Assembly: GCF_008271695.1 (NCBI RefSeq)
Contig: NZ_VKKY01000002.1
Location: forward strand, 1,674,001-1,738,000
Direction of reading: 5' to 3'
Origin: Rufibacter hautae
GTDB lineage: Bacteria > Bacteroidota > Bacteroidia > Cytophagales > Hymenobacteraceae
DNA length: 64,000 nucleotides
Made by a program: the position numbers and the translations under genes. Below are positions 32,395-41,836 of the stretch, piece after piece. The notes below the pieces were generated by a model. It had not been told where the DNA came from and did not search any database. It saw nothing but the letters and a program-made list of their open reading frames with translations. The stretch's first letter is position 1. Each line of letters opens with the position of its first letter.

Positions 32395-32742
32395 TTCTTT
32401 CGATCAGATGGATTCCTCTAAAGTAAGTACGCTCAGGTAGCCGGGTGAGAATCGGCTTTCGCGGCTGGACCATCTGTGGTCCCTTCTCCCGATCAGGCTA
32501 TTCTTTGGAGAAAATACCCACCCAGGACTCCGCCTCCCGGAACCGCCGCACCAATGGTTCGTGACCAACCTACCAACGTTATGTCTAACCTGTTGATGAG
32601 GTTGGAGAGGACTTTTGATAAGAGAGTTGGTACCTATGCAACATTCTGTCAAAACCTTCGAGTTGAAAGCCTGACCATGGAAAACAAAAGCTGGGAAATT
32701 GCTGTACCTACCTATATCACTAACCATCAACACCATACCTCT

Positions 32743-33582
32743 ATGAAATTCATTACCAAACAGGATGCAACTACCGGCGAGGAGATACAGCTCTCCTACA
32801 CTGACTTCAGCGCGGGGCGCCCCGTTGTGCTGATCCACGGCTGGCCCCTAAGCAAAGAGATGTGGGAGTACCAGGTAGACGACCTCGTCAGCGCCGGGCT
32901 GCGGGTCATCGCCTATGACCGGCGGGGCTTCGGGCACTCCGCCAAACCGTGGCAGGGCTACGACTATGATTCCCTCACCGAGGACCTGAGAGACATCCTG
33001 GAGCAGCTGGACCTGCGCGATGCCGTGCTGGTGGGCTTTTCCATGGGCGGCGGCGAGGCCGTGCGGTACCTGAGCCGGTACGGCAGCGAGCGGGTTTCCA
33101 AGCTGGTGCTGGTCAGCGCCGTCCCGCCTTTCCTTGCCAAGACCTCTGAAAACTCCGAAGGGGTGGACCAGGGCGTGTTCGAGGAGATCATGGTCAGCCT
33201 CAAGGAGGACCGGATCGGGTTCCTGGACGATTTCGGCAAGAAGTTCTTCGGGGTGAGCCTGATGAACCACCCGGTCAGCGCTCCCCTGCTGGACTACTAC
33301 CGCATGCTGGCCTCCGTCGCCTCTCCCCGGGCCACGCAGCAGTGCGCCTTAGCCTTCGCCCAGACCGACTTCAGGGCTGACGTGCAAGCCATAAGGGTAC
33401 CGACCCTGATCATCCACGGCGACGCCGACCAGACCGTACCCATCAATGCCAGCAGCGACCGCACCGCCGCCATGATCCCCGGCAGCCAGTACCTGGTGTA
33501 CGAAGATGCGCCCCACGGCCTGTTCTACACCCACAAAGAGAAGCTGAACCAAGACCTGATCTCCTTTATCACCTCCGCATAG
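32743..33582 (+). CDS. Alpha/beta hydrolase (chloroperoxidase/esterase type)
   Basis: 279 aa from the ATG at 32743 (MKFITKQDATTGEEIQLSY); the in-frame GTG at 32476 adds unrelated sequence. Catalytic parts: LIHGWPLSKEMWE (oxyanion), VGFSMGGGEAVRY (Ser), LIIHGDADQTVPI (Asp) and YEDAPHGLF (His). Length and lid pattern are those of cofactor-free haloperoxidase-like esterases. No signal peptide. A hairpin at 33591-33631 directly follows. Confidence 0.88.
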   Translation: MKFITKQDATTGEEIQLSYTDFSAGRPVVLIHGWPLSKEMWEYQVDDLVSAGLRVIAYDRRGFGHSAKPWQGYDYDSLTEDLRDILEQLDLRDAVLVGFSMGGGEAVRYLSRYGSERVSKLVLVSAVPPFLAKTSENSEGVDQGVFEEIMVSLKEDRIGFLDDFGKKFFGVSLMNHPVSAPLLDYYRMLASVASPRATQQCALAFAQTDFRADVQAIRVPTLIIHGDADQTVPINASSDRTAAMIPGSQYLVYEDAPHGLFYTHKEKLNQDLISFITSA

Positions 33583-33590
33583 TTCCCCTT

Positions 33591-33631
33591 AATGCCCACT
33601 GCCTCTCCCTCACAGGATGGTAGTGGGCATT
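33591..33631 (+). terminator. Terminator-like hairpin after the alpha/beta hydrolase
   Basis: AATGCCCACT (33591-33600) pairs perfectly with AGTGGGCATT (33622-33631). It begins 9 bp after the stop codon. The T-run is weak. Confidence 0.5.
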
Positions 33632-34252
33632 TACTTGTAGTGAAACCTGGAATTGGCTAAGTGGGGTGAAACAGGGGGCTTGTCTCTGTGATATACGGGT
33701 GTGTTCTCCTGATAGAACCAATTTGGGTCTGACCGGGTAGGTCGAATTTCAGAAGATTCGTTTGTTTTTACGCGAAGGAAGGGCCATCACTTTGAGATAA
33801 ATGCTCCGTGAAGGAAACCCTGTGATACAATTACTCCGGTAATGCACGGCTGGACACAAAGCCGGGTTGATTGCCGATGAACAAATCAGAGGCCTGCACC
33901 TCTTGCACTTTCCGCACTAATCTCCTTTTTACCTTTATAACCGTGTTAGGCGAGATAGCACACAGGGTGATAATCTCCCAAACAGAGCCTCTTTCTTCCC
34001 TAAGTTAGGCTATCACTTTCCGGTTCTCCTCCTATCCCTGCGCTGGGTTGTTCTCCAAGCCATGCGCGCGCCTTTCTGTTGCATCCTTGAAAAACCTTTA
34101 CCGCTACCTTCTTAGGCCGTCAGCCAACGGATAAAATACGGTATTTTCTGTCAGGGTAAAAACACAAGGTAAACTGCTATTAATTAACCAGTTAAAGTGT
34201 TAAATTAAAGATTACAGGTTGAACCAGATCCTTACATTTTAACGATAAAACC
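33632..34252. other. Intergenic stretch upstream of the T9SS repeat protein
   Basis: 621 bp with no supported gene. The last 100 bp are AT-rich and probably contain the promoter of the next gene. Confidence 0.4.
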
Positions 34253-37237
34253 ATGTACCAACATTATACTATTCTTGTCCATAAACCTCCCTCACTCCTC
34301 AGATGGAATCCAGGGAAATTTTATTTAAGATGGCCCTACTTATTGGTCTCTCTTGTTTTGCTGGCAATGGTTGCCCCCAACCTGAAGGCAGCAACGTCGG
34401 CAAGCCCAAAACCTGGTTTTGGCGATATTTCCGCTTTTCGGCCCCTAAACTCCCCGCCCCTTTTGGATAAGCCCGAATACGAAAAAAAGGCAGCAGACAG
34501 CAGTACTATTTCTCCCCGCTATACTCCCATTAATGTATCACGATTGCAGAGCCTCATAGGCAAAAAGATAGTGAGTGTGGCGAAAGGAAGGGACCGTACC
34601 TATGAGTTTGACGGGTATACTATAGGCACGCCCTCCACCAGTACCCTTGTCCTTGCTGCAGACGGGACGGTGTATATCTATCATCCCTATTACCCCCAGG
34701 AGTATTATGTAGCGGAGGTCCCTGTGCTTACCAACGTGAAGTCCATTGCGGTAGGTTACCACCGGTATTATGCAGTGGAGGCAGACGGGAGCGTGTACGA
34801 GTGGGGAGGGATTTATGAAGGAAACAATATACCGGTGCAGATACAAGGCCTGTCCAACATAAAAACTGTAGCCAGTGGGGGCTACCATGCCCTCGCTTTA
34901 GATGAAGCAGGAAATGTTTTTGCCTGGGAAGACGGAGGAGCCCAGTTAGATTATTTCTATTCTTCCAATGGAGTTGACCTGCAGTCAATTAGGAAGGTAT
35001 GGGGCCCGGGAGCCAAAGCCATTGCGGCAGGTGATTGGCACTCTCTCCTGATTGGGGCAGACAACATGGTGTACGAATGGGGGTATCATAGGTCAACAGA
35101 AGGTAGGCATCCAGAATATCCCACAAGGCAAACCTTCTGGTATTCCCCGCTTCCCATAAAAAAGGTACAAGGCATTGAGGGGGCAAAGGCTATTGCGGCA
35201 GGCCTTTTCACTTCCCAGGCTTATGGAACAGATGGTAAAGTGTACAGTTGGGAGTATGTCCAAAAAGAATTTTCAGGGTTATTTCTTACTCCTTCGTTAG
35301 AATTCATTCCATACATCTACTACGAGTACAACTCCTCCTATGCCGCCGTGGAAGTGCCGGATCCCTTTCCGGCTAACTGCGTGAATCCAGTTGTCTCTTT
35401 CATCGCCTCTCCAGCCGCCTTGGGTTCCCCCACGATCTTCACGGACCTCTCCACCAATGTGGCCCCCGGTGCGGTCTACGCCTGGGACTTCGACGGGGAC
35501 GGCACCGCAGACAGCCACACCAAGGGGAACGTCTCCTTCACCTTTCCTTCGCCCGGCACCCACACGGCCAAACTCACCATCTCGAACGGCATCTGCGAGC
35601 AGACCCACTCTGCCGCTCTCACGGTGAGCGCGCCGGTAACCTCTGACGCCCGGTGGGACTTCCGGTACGGGGGCACGGGCAACGACCGGCTCCATGCCAT
35701 GGCCAAGGCCGACGACGGGGGCTTCCTGCTGGGGGGAACCTCCTCCTCCACCGGCAACGGCGACAAGACGGAGGCAAGCCGGGGCGGCAGGGACTTCTGG
35801 CTTGTGAAAGTGAGTGCTACTGGCGTGAAGCTCTGGGACAAGAGGTACGGGGGCTTCGCCGACGATGAGCTAAGGACCATCACCCCTACCCCGGACGGGG
35901 GCTTTCTGCTGGGCGGCAGCTCCCGGTCGGGCACGGGCGGGGACAAGTCCGAGGTGAGCCGCGGCGGCACCGATTTCTGGGTCGTGAAAATCGCGGGTGA
36001 CGGCACCAAACTCTGGAACCGGCGCTTCGGCGGGGCGGGTGACGAGGACCTGCGCGCCGTCACCATTGCTTCGGACGGGGGCTTCCTCCTGGGCGGCTCC
36101 TCCGCCTCGGGCATAGGCGGCGACCAAAGGCAGGCCAGCCGGGGCCTCACCGACTACTGGGTCGTTAGAATCAGCGCAAACGGGACCAAGCAGTGGGACA
36201 AACGCTTCGGGGGCTCCGCGGCAGACGAACTCCACTCCCTGGTGCAGACCCCAGACGGGGGCTTCCTGCTGGGCGGGCAATCCATGTCTGGCATGAGTGG
36301 GGACAAGGCGGAGGCGAGCAGGGGGCTCAGTGACTTCTGGGTCGTGAGGATCTCAGGCACCGGCGCCCAGCTCTGGGACCGGCGGTTCGGGGGCGCGGCC
36401 GAGGACCGACTGAGAACCGTCACCCTCACCTCAGACGGCGGCTTCCTGCTCGGCGGCAGTTCCCTCTCCGGGGCGGGCGGCGACAAGTCCGAGGTGAGCC
36501 GCGGGGGCCAGGATCTCTGGGTCGTTAGAATAAACAGCGCCGGGGCCAAGCTCTGGAACCGCCGCTTCGGTGGTTCATCTGACGAAGAACTGACCTCCGT
36601 GCTGGAGACCCCGGAAGGCAACCTGCTGCTGGGCGGCTCCTCCGCCTCGGGCGTGGGCGGCGACCGGAGGCAGGCCAGCCAAGGGTCAACTGACTACTGG
36701 GTTGTCCAGGTCTCGGGCACCGGTGACAAGCAGTGGGACAAACGCTTCGGGGGCGCCGCCGCCGACGGGCTGCAGTCCATCGTCATAGCAGGTGACGGCG
36801 GCCTTTTGCTCGGGGGGATTTCCTCCTCCGGCACCGGCGGGGACCATACCCAGCCCGGCAGGGGGCTGGCTGACTTCTGGATTGTGAAGGTAGGCGGGCC
36901 TATTCCTAGCCAAGCCCCCATTCATATGACCTCCTCGATTCAGGAAAGCCCAGTGGCCCAGGGCCCTGAGAATGGGGTAAGCGCTCTGTTGGCGAATCCC
37001 AACCCCTTCGGTGACAAGGTGCACCTGCGGTTCAGCCTCACCAAGGCTGACCGCATCAGCCTGAGGGTGTACGATGAGCGGGGCCGGGAGGTGGCAAGCC
37101 TGTACGAGGGGCCAGCGGAGGCCGGTACCCACTCAGTAGAGTGGCTTGCCTTCGGGCAGAAGTCCGGTGTTTACTTTGTCCGGTTGGCCACCTCGGCCGG
37201 CAAATCCATCCACAGGAAAGTGGTCCTCATCCGGTAA
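34253..37237 (+). CDS. T9SS cargo protein with RCC1-like, PKD and seven 60-residue repeats
   Basis: 994 aa. A hydrophobic segment at about 27-46 (LRWPYLLVSLVLLAMVAP) is the signal anchor. Residues about 100-345 hold RCC1-like repeats (GVDLQSIRKVW..., AIAAGDWHSLLIGADNMVYEWG). Residues about 378-462 are a PKD domain (YAWDFDGDGTAD). Residues 467-886 are seven repeats of exactly 60 residues, each with W-D/N-x-R-F/Y-GG ... DGGFLLGG ... D-F/Y-W-V-V. The C-terminal about 85 residues (NPNPFGDKVHLRFSL, GVYFVRLATSAGKSIHRKVV) are a type A T9SS sorting domain, so the protein is probably on the cell surface or secreted. Function is unknown; adhesion or binding is plausible. Confidence 0.85.
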   Translation: MYQHYTILVHKPPSLLRWNPGKFYLRWPYLLVSLVLLAMVAPNLKAATSASPKPGFGDISAFRPLNSPPLLDKPEYEKKAADSSTISPRYTPINVSRLQSLIGKKIVSVAKGRDRTYEFDGYTIGTPSTSTLVLAADGTVYIYHPYYPQEYYVAEVPVLTNVKSIAVGYHRYYAVEADGSVYEWGGIYEGNNIPVQIQGLSNIKTVASGGYHALALDEAGNVFAWEDGGAQLDYFYSSNGVDLQSIRKVWGPGAKAIAAGDWHSLLIGADNMVYEWGYHRSTEGRHPEYPTRQTFWYSPLPIKKVQGIEGAKAIAAGLFTSQAYGTDGKVYSWEYVQKEFSGLFLTPSLEFIPYIYYEYNSSYAAVEVPDPFPANCVNPVVSFIASPAALGSPTIFTDLSTNVAPGAVYAWDFDGDGTADSHTKGNVSFTFPSPGTHTAKLTISNGICEQTHSAALTVSAPVTSDARWDFRYGGTGNDRLHAMAKADDGGFLLGGTSSSTGNGDKTEASRGGRDFWLVKVSATGVKLWDKRYGGFADDELRTITPTPDGGFLLGGSSRSGTGGDKSEVSRGGTDFWVVKIAGDGTKLWNRRFGGAGDEDLRAVTIASDGGFLLGGSSASGIGGDQRQASRGLTDYWVVRISANGTKQWDKRFGGSAADELHSLVQTPDGGFLLGGQSMSGMSGDKAEASRGLSDFWVVRISGTGAQLWDRRFGGAAEDRLRTVTLTSDGGFLLGGSSLSGAGGDKSEVSRGGQDLWVVRINSAGAKLWNRRFGGSSDEELTSVLETPEGNLLLGGSSASGVGGDRRQASQGSTDYWVVQVSGTGDKQWDKRFGGAAADGLQSIVIAGDGGLLLGGISSSGTGGDHTQPGRGLADFWIVKVGGPIPSQAPIHMTSSIQESPVAQGPENGVSALLANPNPFGDKVHLRFSLTKADRISLRVYDERGREVASLYEGPAEAGTHSVEWLAFGQKSGVYFVRLATSAGKSIHRKVVLIR
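35651..36910 (+). repeat. Seven tandem 180-bp coding repeats
   Basis: Units start at 35651, 35831, 36011, 36191, 36371, 36551 and 36731, each exactly 180 bp without indels. The initial residues of units 2-7 are LWD, LWN, QWD, LWD, LWN, QWD. Units 2-4 therefore recur as units 5-7, a 540-bp second-order duplication. Confidence 0.85.
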
Positions 37238-37796
37238 CCAATTTCTTCTGCATGCTCTTGCCGGAGTCTGTGCCTCCCCTTTCCTGTAAAGGGCTTGTAG
37301 ACGAGGATGGGCTATCGGGCTCTCTCCCTGTGCTTCCCTTATAACCACAGGAGAACCTAGAGTTTGATGCGGCGCGCTCTTCACCCGGCAGGGACCTACT
37401 ATGGATTAGCCCTGCATTCCTTACACTCGGCACTTCTTGGGAACAAGAGGAAAGACCTTTTTGCCTGGTTTATTAGGGAATTTTACTAGCAGGGTGCCGG
37501 AACAGCTTTTCGTATTTGAGGGGCGGGGATATGGGTTAGTTGTAGGAACCTCAATACACGTGCTTGTGTCAGTAAAAGCTATAGCTTATTGTGATGCAGT
37601 AAAATGTCGATTATGTATCGCCCTGTCGTACTCAAAAGGGCATCTGTTAGTGTACTACTTTTTTTGACACCGCTGGGGTTGATGAAACCCGAGCAGAGGG
37701 CTTACCTGAGAGGAAGTAATGAGATAAGGTTAGCACACGAACCCTTAGGCTTCTAGTTAAACCTGGAGCCAGAATCAATAGTAATAGGAAGTAGGG
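37238..37796. other. Intergenic stretch, nothing seen
   Basis: 559 bp between the convergent T9SS gene and the lipocalin-like gene. No coding pattern or clear terminator was recognised. Confidence 0.4.
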
Positions 37797-38603
37797 TTAT
37801 TTGGTACCTGCCACCGTTTTCGCCTGCTTCGTGTCGGCCCGCTGGTAAGTCACGCCCCACTCGTGCGCCTTGCCGTCCTCTGTGGTCATGGTGGCTTTCA
37901 ACACGAGTTTGTTTCCTTCTACCTTGGCCGTTATGTCCACCTTGTTCTTCTCATTCATCATATGGGGTGCCACGATGAACTTAGGCTGGAATCTGCCGAC
38001 GGAGAGGGTGTAGGAGCCCAGAGCCACGGTCCTCGGCTTGCCCCCGTTCCTCTCCACCCACATGAAGTGCGTGGGGGTGATAAGCTGGAATTCTTGGGCA
38101 GTCGTGTCAGTCTCAGTTTTCCCCTCGAACTTATGGTAGGAGGAGAGGAGATTCCAGGTCCCTACCAGTGACTTGTCGGTGTTGGGGGTGTCTTTGACTT
38201 TTCTGTAGACCTCATGGAGCTCCACCTTTTTGCCGTCGGGCAGGAAAATGTGGCCGTCTTGATAGAGTTTATCACCCTCCACTTTCATCGTGAAGGCGGT
38301 AGTGGCGTCTCCAACCAATTTTTCGACGTACTTATTGCCCTCCAAGGTGTAGGTTCCATGATCTCCTTCCATTCGCAAAGTATCCGATATCATTCCCTTT
38401 AACACATACATCCAATGGGTGGGGGTGATGACCTTGTACTGTTTGACGGCGCTGACGTCCCGGGTTATCGACGCGCCGGTTTCATCTTTCCCATTCATGG
38501 AGACCATCTCCCAGGTACCTACGATGGGAGGCGATGTTTGGGCCTGCAGGTGTGATATGATACCACACAGCAGTGCCATTGCGAAAATCATTGCTTTTTT
38601 CAT
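37797..38603 (-). CDS. Exported tandem lipocalin-like protein (DUF4488-like)
   Basis: 268 aa. A signal peptide ends near SHLQAQ (residue about 22). Two similar halves follow, each starting with a lipocalin-like GTWEMVSMNG / GTWNLLSSYH segment and each containing VITPTHWMYVL / LITPTHFMWVE. The internal duplication suggests two small beta-barrels. The DUF4488 assignment is from memory of such motifs. The ligand is unknown. It is likely periplasmic. Confidence 0.75.
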   Translation of the reverse strand: MKKAMIFAMALLCGIISHLQAQTSPPIVGTWEMVSMNGKDETGASITRDVSAVKQYKVITPTHWMYVLKGMISDTLRMEGDHGTYTLEGNKYVEKLVGDATTAFTMKVEGDKLYQDGHIFLPDGKKVELHEVYRKVKDTPNTDKSLVGTWNLLSSYHKFEGKTETDTTAQEFQLITPTHFMWVERNGGKPRTVALGSYTLSVGRFQPKFIVAPHMMNEKNKVDITAKVEGNKLVLKATMTTEDGKAHEWGVTYQRADTKQAKTVAGTK

Positions 38604-39448
38604 GTTATATTTTTTTAATTAGAAATGAATCCTTGCTCTATTATATAATTAACATAATAAACTAGCGGATAGAAAGAAAAAAGCAATGTATTATGGCTGA
38701 CTTACAAGAAGTTACCCAAGGGAGAAACATCTGTACAGGTACTTCTATTTTGTCATTCTTTCTTCTGTTCTCTTTATCCCAAAATGGCTGCAGGTTTGTA
38801 TTATGAAAGCAGATTTTCTGTTGCTCTAGATGTGTGAGGTCAAAAGAGACACAAGGGATTATATGGTCTATGCGCACTCCCTCCTATTTCCCCAAGTGAT
38901 ACCAAGCTTAAATTGATTTTCCAGATGGTGTTTTAAGGCCTTTATCGTGCAGCCCAACAAACCCATTGTTTTTAAGGCTTTCTGGAGCTAGTAGGTTTAA
39001 GTGCTTGGCGTACTCAGGACCTAAGTCGACACCTTATTGCGAAACTGAGATCTGTCTTAAACCTTTTCTGGACATTCTCCCTTAATCTTTTCTTGTATTG
39101 CTCTGTTTTTTTGAATACAACTATTTACAAATAGGCTGTCTGTAAAGCTAAGTTTAAGAGAAGTAACTAATTCAGATGATAGCCTATAAGCTTTGTTATG
39201 AGTAGCTGAAAATGATAAAGAGTGTATCTCAGGAATTGATGGTTACTAAATGACTGGGCAATGTCCTTAACCTGCAATAATTGATGATATTTACCTGTTC
39301 TACGACGCTGCCTTTTAAGTAATTATGGGGTCATTTGTTAAGCCCGGTCCTTTGTTTGAAAATTTTTTACAAGCTCAAAAATGCGTTAGGAGAGAAAAAA
39401 GGAGGGCAAATGGATACCAAATGTTTGGAAATTGTGTGCAAACAAAAA
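38604..39448. other. Intergenic stretch, no supported gene
   Basis: 845 bp of AT-rich sequence upstream of the tRNA terminator. Short ORFs here (for example near 38662-38877 and 39335-39553) have no recognisable domain. Confidence 0.4.
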
Positions 39449-39480
39449 AGCCACCTACAAGCTTCAACTTGTAAGTGGCT
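39449..39480 (-). terminator. Intrinsic terminator of the tRNA gene
   Basis: Read on the minus strand, AGCCACTTACAAG pairs with CTTGTAGGTGGCT (one mismatch) and is followed by a run of T (39443-39448 as A on plus). It lies 11 bp after the tRNA. Confidence 0.75.
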
Positions 39481-39490
39481 GATTTTCAAG

Positions 39491-39564
39491 TGGGCCCACT
39501 TGGAATCGAACCAAGCACCTACTGATTATGAGTCAGTTGCTCTAACCGAATGAGCTATAGGCCC
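39491..39564 (-). tRNA. tRNA with CAT anticodon (elongator Met or Ile2)
   Basis: 74 nt cloverleaf on the minus strand. The acceptor stem GGGCCTA pairs with TGGGCCC (one T-G pair), with discriminator A and no encoded CCA. The D stem is GCTC/GAGC, the anticodon stem ACTGA/TCAGT around loop CTCATAA, and the T stem CTTGG/CCAAG with loop TTCGATT. CAT is read as Met, or as Ile after lysidine modification by TilS; I cannot decide between them. A terminator follows. Confidence 0.92.
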
Positions 39565-39638
39565 GGCCAAATCTTTGATTTGGGAGTGCAATTCTACAAA
39601 TTTGTGTTTTAAATCGCAAAACAAAGCACTCATTAATC

Positions 39639-40283
39639 GTGGACTTTTCTTCAATTAAAAATATCATCTTCGACCTGGGCGGTGTGATCATCAACATTGA
39701 CTACGCCAAAGGAACAGACGCCCTGAAAGCTTTCGGTAAGACCGGCGCCAACGTGGATTTCAGCCAAAAAGCCCAATCTGAACTATTTGACCTCTATGAA
39801 CGCGGCGACATCTCCTCTGAGGAGTTCCGGGAAGGGCTGCGGGCCGAGTATTTCATTGACGCCTCTGATGCGCAGATTGACGAAGCCTGGAACAGCTTGC
39901 TCTTGGATATTCCCGCTGAGCGGATTGAACTGCTGCGCGAGCTGAAAAAGCACTACAATTTGTACCTGCTTAGCAACACCAACGCCATCCACATGCTGGC
40001 CTTTAACAAGATTGTGGAAGACAACTTCGGGATTCCCAGCCTGGACAGCTTGTTTGACAAAGCCTACTACTCGCACCTAGTGCGGATGCGGAAGCCTGGT
40101 GGGGAGGTTTTTGAGCACATTTTAGCGGAAAACGGCCTGAAACGCGAAGAGACCCTCTTCATTGACGACAGCATCCAGCACATTGTGGGAGCCAAGCAAG
40201 TGGGCCTGCAAACCCTTCACCTGGCTCCTCCCCTTACCATAAACGAAGCCCTGAAGGAGGCCTTGCCCGCGCATGAAGCGTAA
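39639..40283 (+). CDS. HAD-family phosphatase (YihX-like)
   Basis: 214 aa starting at a GTG (39639); no closer ATG exists before motif I. Motif I is NIIFDLGGVIINID with the nucleophile Asp; the usual second Asp is Gly, as in YihX. Motif II is LYLLSNTN, motif III contains RMRKPGGEVFEH (Lys), and motif IV is TLFIDDSIQHIVGA. YihX hydrolyses glucose-1-phosphate; the substrate here is uncertain. It overlaps the start of the M50 protease gene by 11 bp, so the two are co-translated. Confidence 0.85.
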   Translation: MDFSSIKNIIFDLGGVIINIDYAKGTDALKAFGKTGANVDFSQKAQSELFDLYERGDISSEEFREGLRAEYFIDASDAQIDEAWNSLLLDIPAERIELLRELKKHYNLYLLSNTNAIHMLAFNKIVEDNFGIPSLDSLFDKAYYSHLVRMRKPGGEVFEHILAENGLKREETLFIDDSIQHIVGAKQVGLQTLHLAPPLTINEALKEALPAHEA

Positions 40284-41397
40284 CCTGCTCCTGCATGCGC
40301 TGCTTTTCCTCCTGACCCTTGCGACTACTACGTTTGCCGGGGCGGAATGGCGTTATGGCAGGTCCTACTTCTACGGGCTGGAGGGATTCATCTGGCCCCC
40401 GGCCATCAGTGGAGAGGAGGTAGTGGGCGGCTTGGTGTTTTCCCTGGCGTTCCTGGGCTTTCTCACGGCCCACGAGTTCGGGCACTACCTTACGGCCCGC
40501 TTTTACCGGGTGCGGGTGACCCTGCCCTATTACATCCCCGTTTGGCTGGGCGTCACCTTCGGGATCGGGACCATGGGGGCTTTCATCAAAATCAAAGAGC
40601 GCATCTTCTCCCGGAAGGAGTTCTTTGACATAGGCATTGCAGGCCCATTGGCGGGGTTTGTGGTGGCACTGGCCTTGCTTGGCTATGGGTTCACTCACCT
40701 GCCTTCTTTGGAGTACCTGTACGCCATCCACCCAGATTACCGCGCCTGGGGCCAGAACTACGAGGCTTTTGCTTATCTCCGGCCCGATGACCTAGCCATA
40801 GGAAAGAGTGTGCTGTTTTGGCTTTTTGAGGAGTTCGTGGCTGATCCTGCCTTGCTGCCCAGCCGCTACGAGATCATGCACTACCCCATTCTGTTCGCAG
40901 GGTTCCTATCCCTGTTTTTCACCGCCCTGAACCTGTTACCCATCGGCCAGCTGGATGGGGGGCACATTCTCTACGGGATGATGGGCTACGAGCGCTTCAA
41001 TCGGTTGTCGCCTATCCTCTTCACCCTATTCGTGTTTTACGCCGGGCTGGGGCTTTTTTCGTTGCAGATAAACCTGGAGGAGGACTGGTGGAAATGGGGC
41101 GGTTACGCGCTGTACCTGATCATTGTGTTTCAGCCCCTCTTTCCTGATTCCCGCCGAGGGTTGCTCGTAGCCGCCGGGGTCCTCAGCGGTCAATTGGCCG
41201 TTCAGGCGCTTTGGCCCGAGGTGCAGGGCTACAATGGCTGGCTTGTCTTCGGGTTGGTGCTGTCCAGGGCATTGGGCGTGTTCCATCCACCCAGTCCTAA
41301 TGAAGAACCGTTGAGTAAGGGAAGGATCATGCTGGGTTGGTTCGCATTGGTCGTGTTTGTCCTCTGCTTCAGCCCGGCCCCATTCATCATTGATTAG
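40273..41397 (+). CDS. Site-2-protease family membrane metalloprotease (M50)
   Basis: 374 aa. HEFGH at residues 67-71 gives two zinc His and the catalytic Glu; LPIGQLDGGH (about 222-231) supplies the third ligand, Asp228. At least eight hydrophobic segments are visible. Family members cut transmembrane helices during regulated proteolysis of anti-sigma factors and other membrane proteins. It overlaps the HAD gene by 11 bp. Confidence 0.88.
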   Translation: MKRNLLLHALLFLLTLATTTFAGAEWRYGRSYFYGLEGFIWPPAISGEEVVGGLVFSLAFLGFLTAHEFGHYLTARFYRVRVTLPYYIPVWLGVTFGIGTMGAFIKIKERIFSRKEFFDIGIAGPLAGFVVALALLGYGFTHLPSLEYLYAIHPDYRAWGQNYEAFAYLRPDDLAIGKSVLFWLFEEFVADPALLPSRYEIMHYPILFAGFLSLFFTALNLLPIGQLDGGHILYGMMGYERFNRLSPILFTLFVFYAGLGLFSLQINLEEDWWKWGGYALYLIIVFQPLFPDSRRGLLVAAGVLSGQLAVQALWPEVQGYNGWLVFGLVLSRALGVFHPPSPNEEPLSKGRIMLGWFALVVFVLCFSPAPFIID

Positions 41398-41404
41398 GCA
41401 TTTT

Positions 41405-41439
41405 GTTTTGGGGCTGTTTTCTGGAAAGCAGCCCTAAAA
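41405..41439. repeat. Dispersed palindromic intergenic repeat copy
   Basis: GGGCTG (41411-41416) pairs with CAGCCC (41429-41434), with flanking TTTTG and CTAAAA. It directly follows the M50 protease gene and may also terminate it. Confidence 0.55.
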
Positions 41440-41442
41440 TGG

Positions 41443-41650
41443 AACCCACCCCTACCCCTCCGAGGAGGGGAATTAATACGCTCCAGATAGTGCTGCTCCC
41501 ACTTATTGTTTGGCCGTAGTTCTGGCCCTATCCTTTGTAGGGGCAATCCCTTGTGGTTGCCCTTGCGCTTGCCACTGCAGTTTCAACTCCAACAACCATA
41601 ACTGCGGTAGTAATGTAGATTCCCCTCCTTGGAGGAGTAGGGGTGGGTTT
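41443..41650. repeat. MITE-like element with about 32-bp terminal inverted repeats
   Basis: The left end, AACCCACCCCTACCCCTCC then GAGGAGGGGAAT (41443-41474), is the inverse of the right end, ATTCCCCTCCTTGGAGGAG then TAGGGGTGGGTTT (41619-41650). Each end also contains its own small palindrome (CCCCTCC/GGAGGGG). The interior (about 144 bp) has no ORF and contains a GGGCAA/TTGCCC hairpin (41541-41562). A second element of this family is at 63227-63397. Confidence 0.7.
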
Positions 41651-41695
41651 TTCAAGCGTCTAGATTGCTGTTTGAAGCAACTGAAAAGCCCATTT

Positions 41696-41760
41696 GAGGC
41701 TTTGCCTCACGGAAGTTGCAAACTTCCGTGCATGTTGGGTCCAAGTTGAAAACTTGAACC
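41696..41760. repeat. Three consecutive hairpins
   Basis: GAGGC/GCCTC (41696-41708), CACGGAAGTT/AACTTCCGTG (41708-41730) and GGTCCAAGTT/AACTTGAACC (41738-41760, one mismatch) follow one another within 65 bp in a non-coding spacer. Confidence 0.55.
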
Positions 41761-41836
41761 AGGTTTTTAGGTGAGTGAACTAGCGCCAAGCTCATTTGGA
41801 TATTAATTCTTAACCCAGTAATTCTAGGCCGTAAAA

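Noticed and set aside
32476-32742. N-terminal extension of the alpha/beta hydrolase from the GTG at 32476
   Set aside because: The added residues show no homology-like pattern, and the ATG at 32743 gives the usual family length.
35476-36621. Long minus-strand ORFs antisense to the T9SS repeat region
   Set aside because: They are produced by the GC-rich 180-bp repeat in the coding strand and have low-complexity Pro/Ser translations.
35651-36910. CRISPR-like regular repeat
   Set aside because: The periodicity is 180 bp, coding and in frame, not short direct repeats with unique spacers.
39335-39553. Plus-strand ORF across the tRNA region
   Set aside because: It runs antisense through the tRNA and its terminator, so it is a by-product of those sequences.
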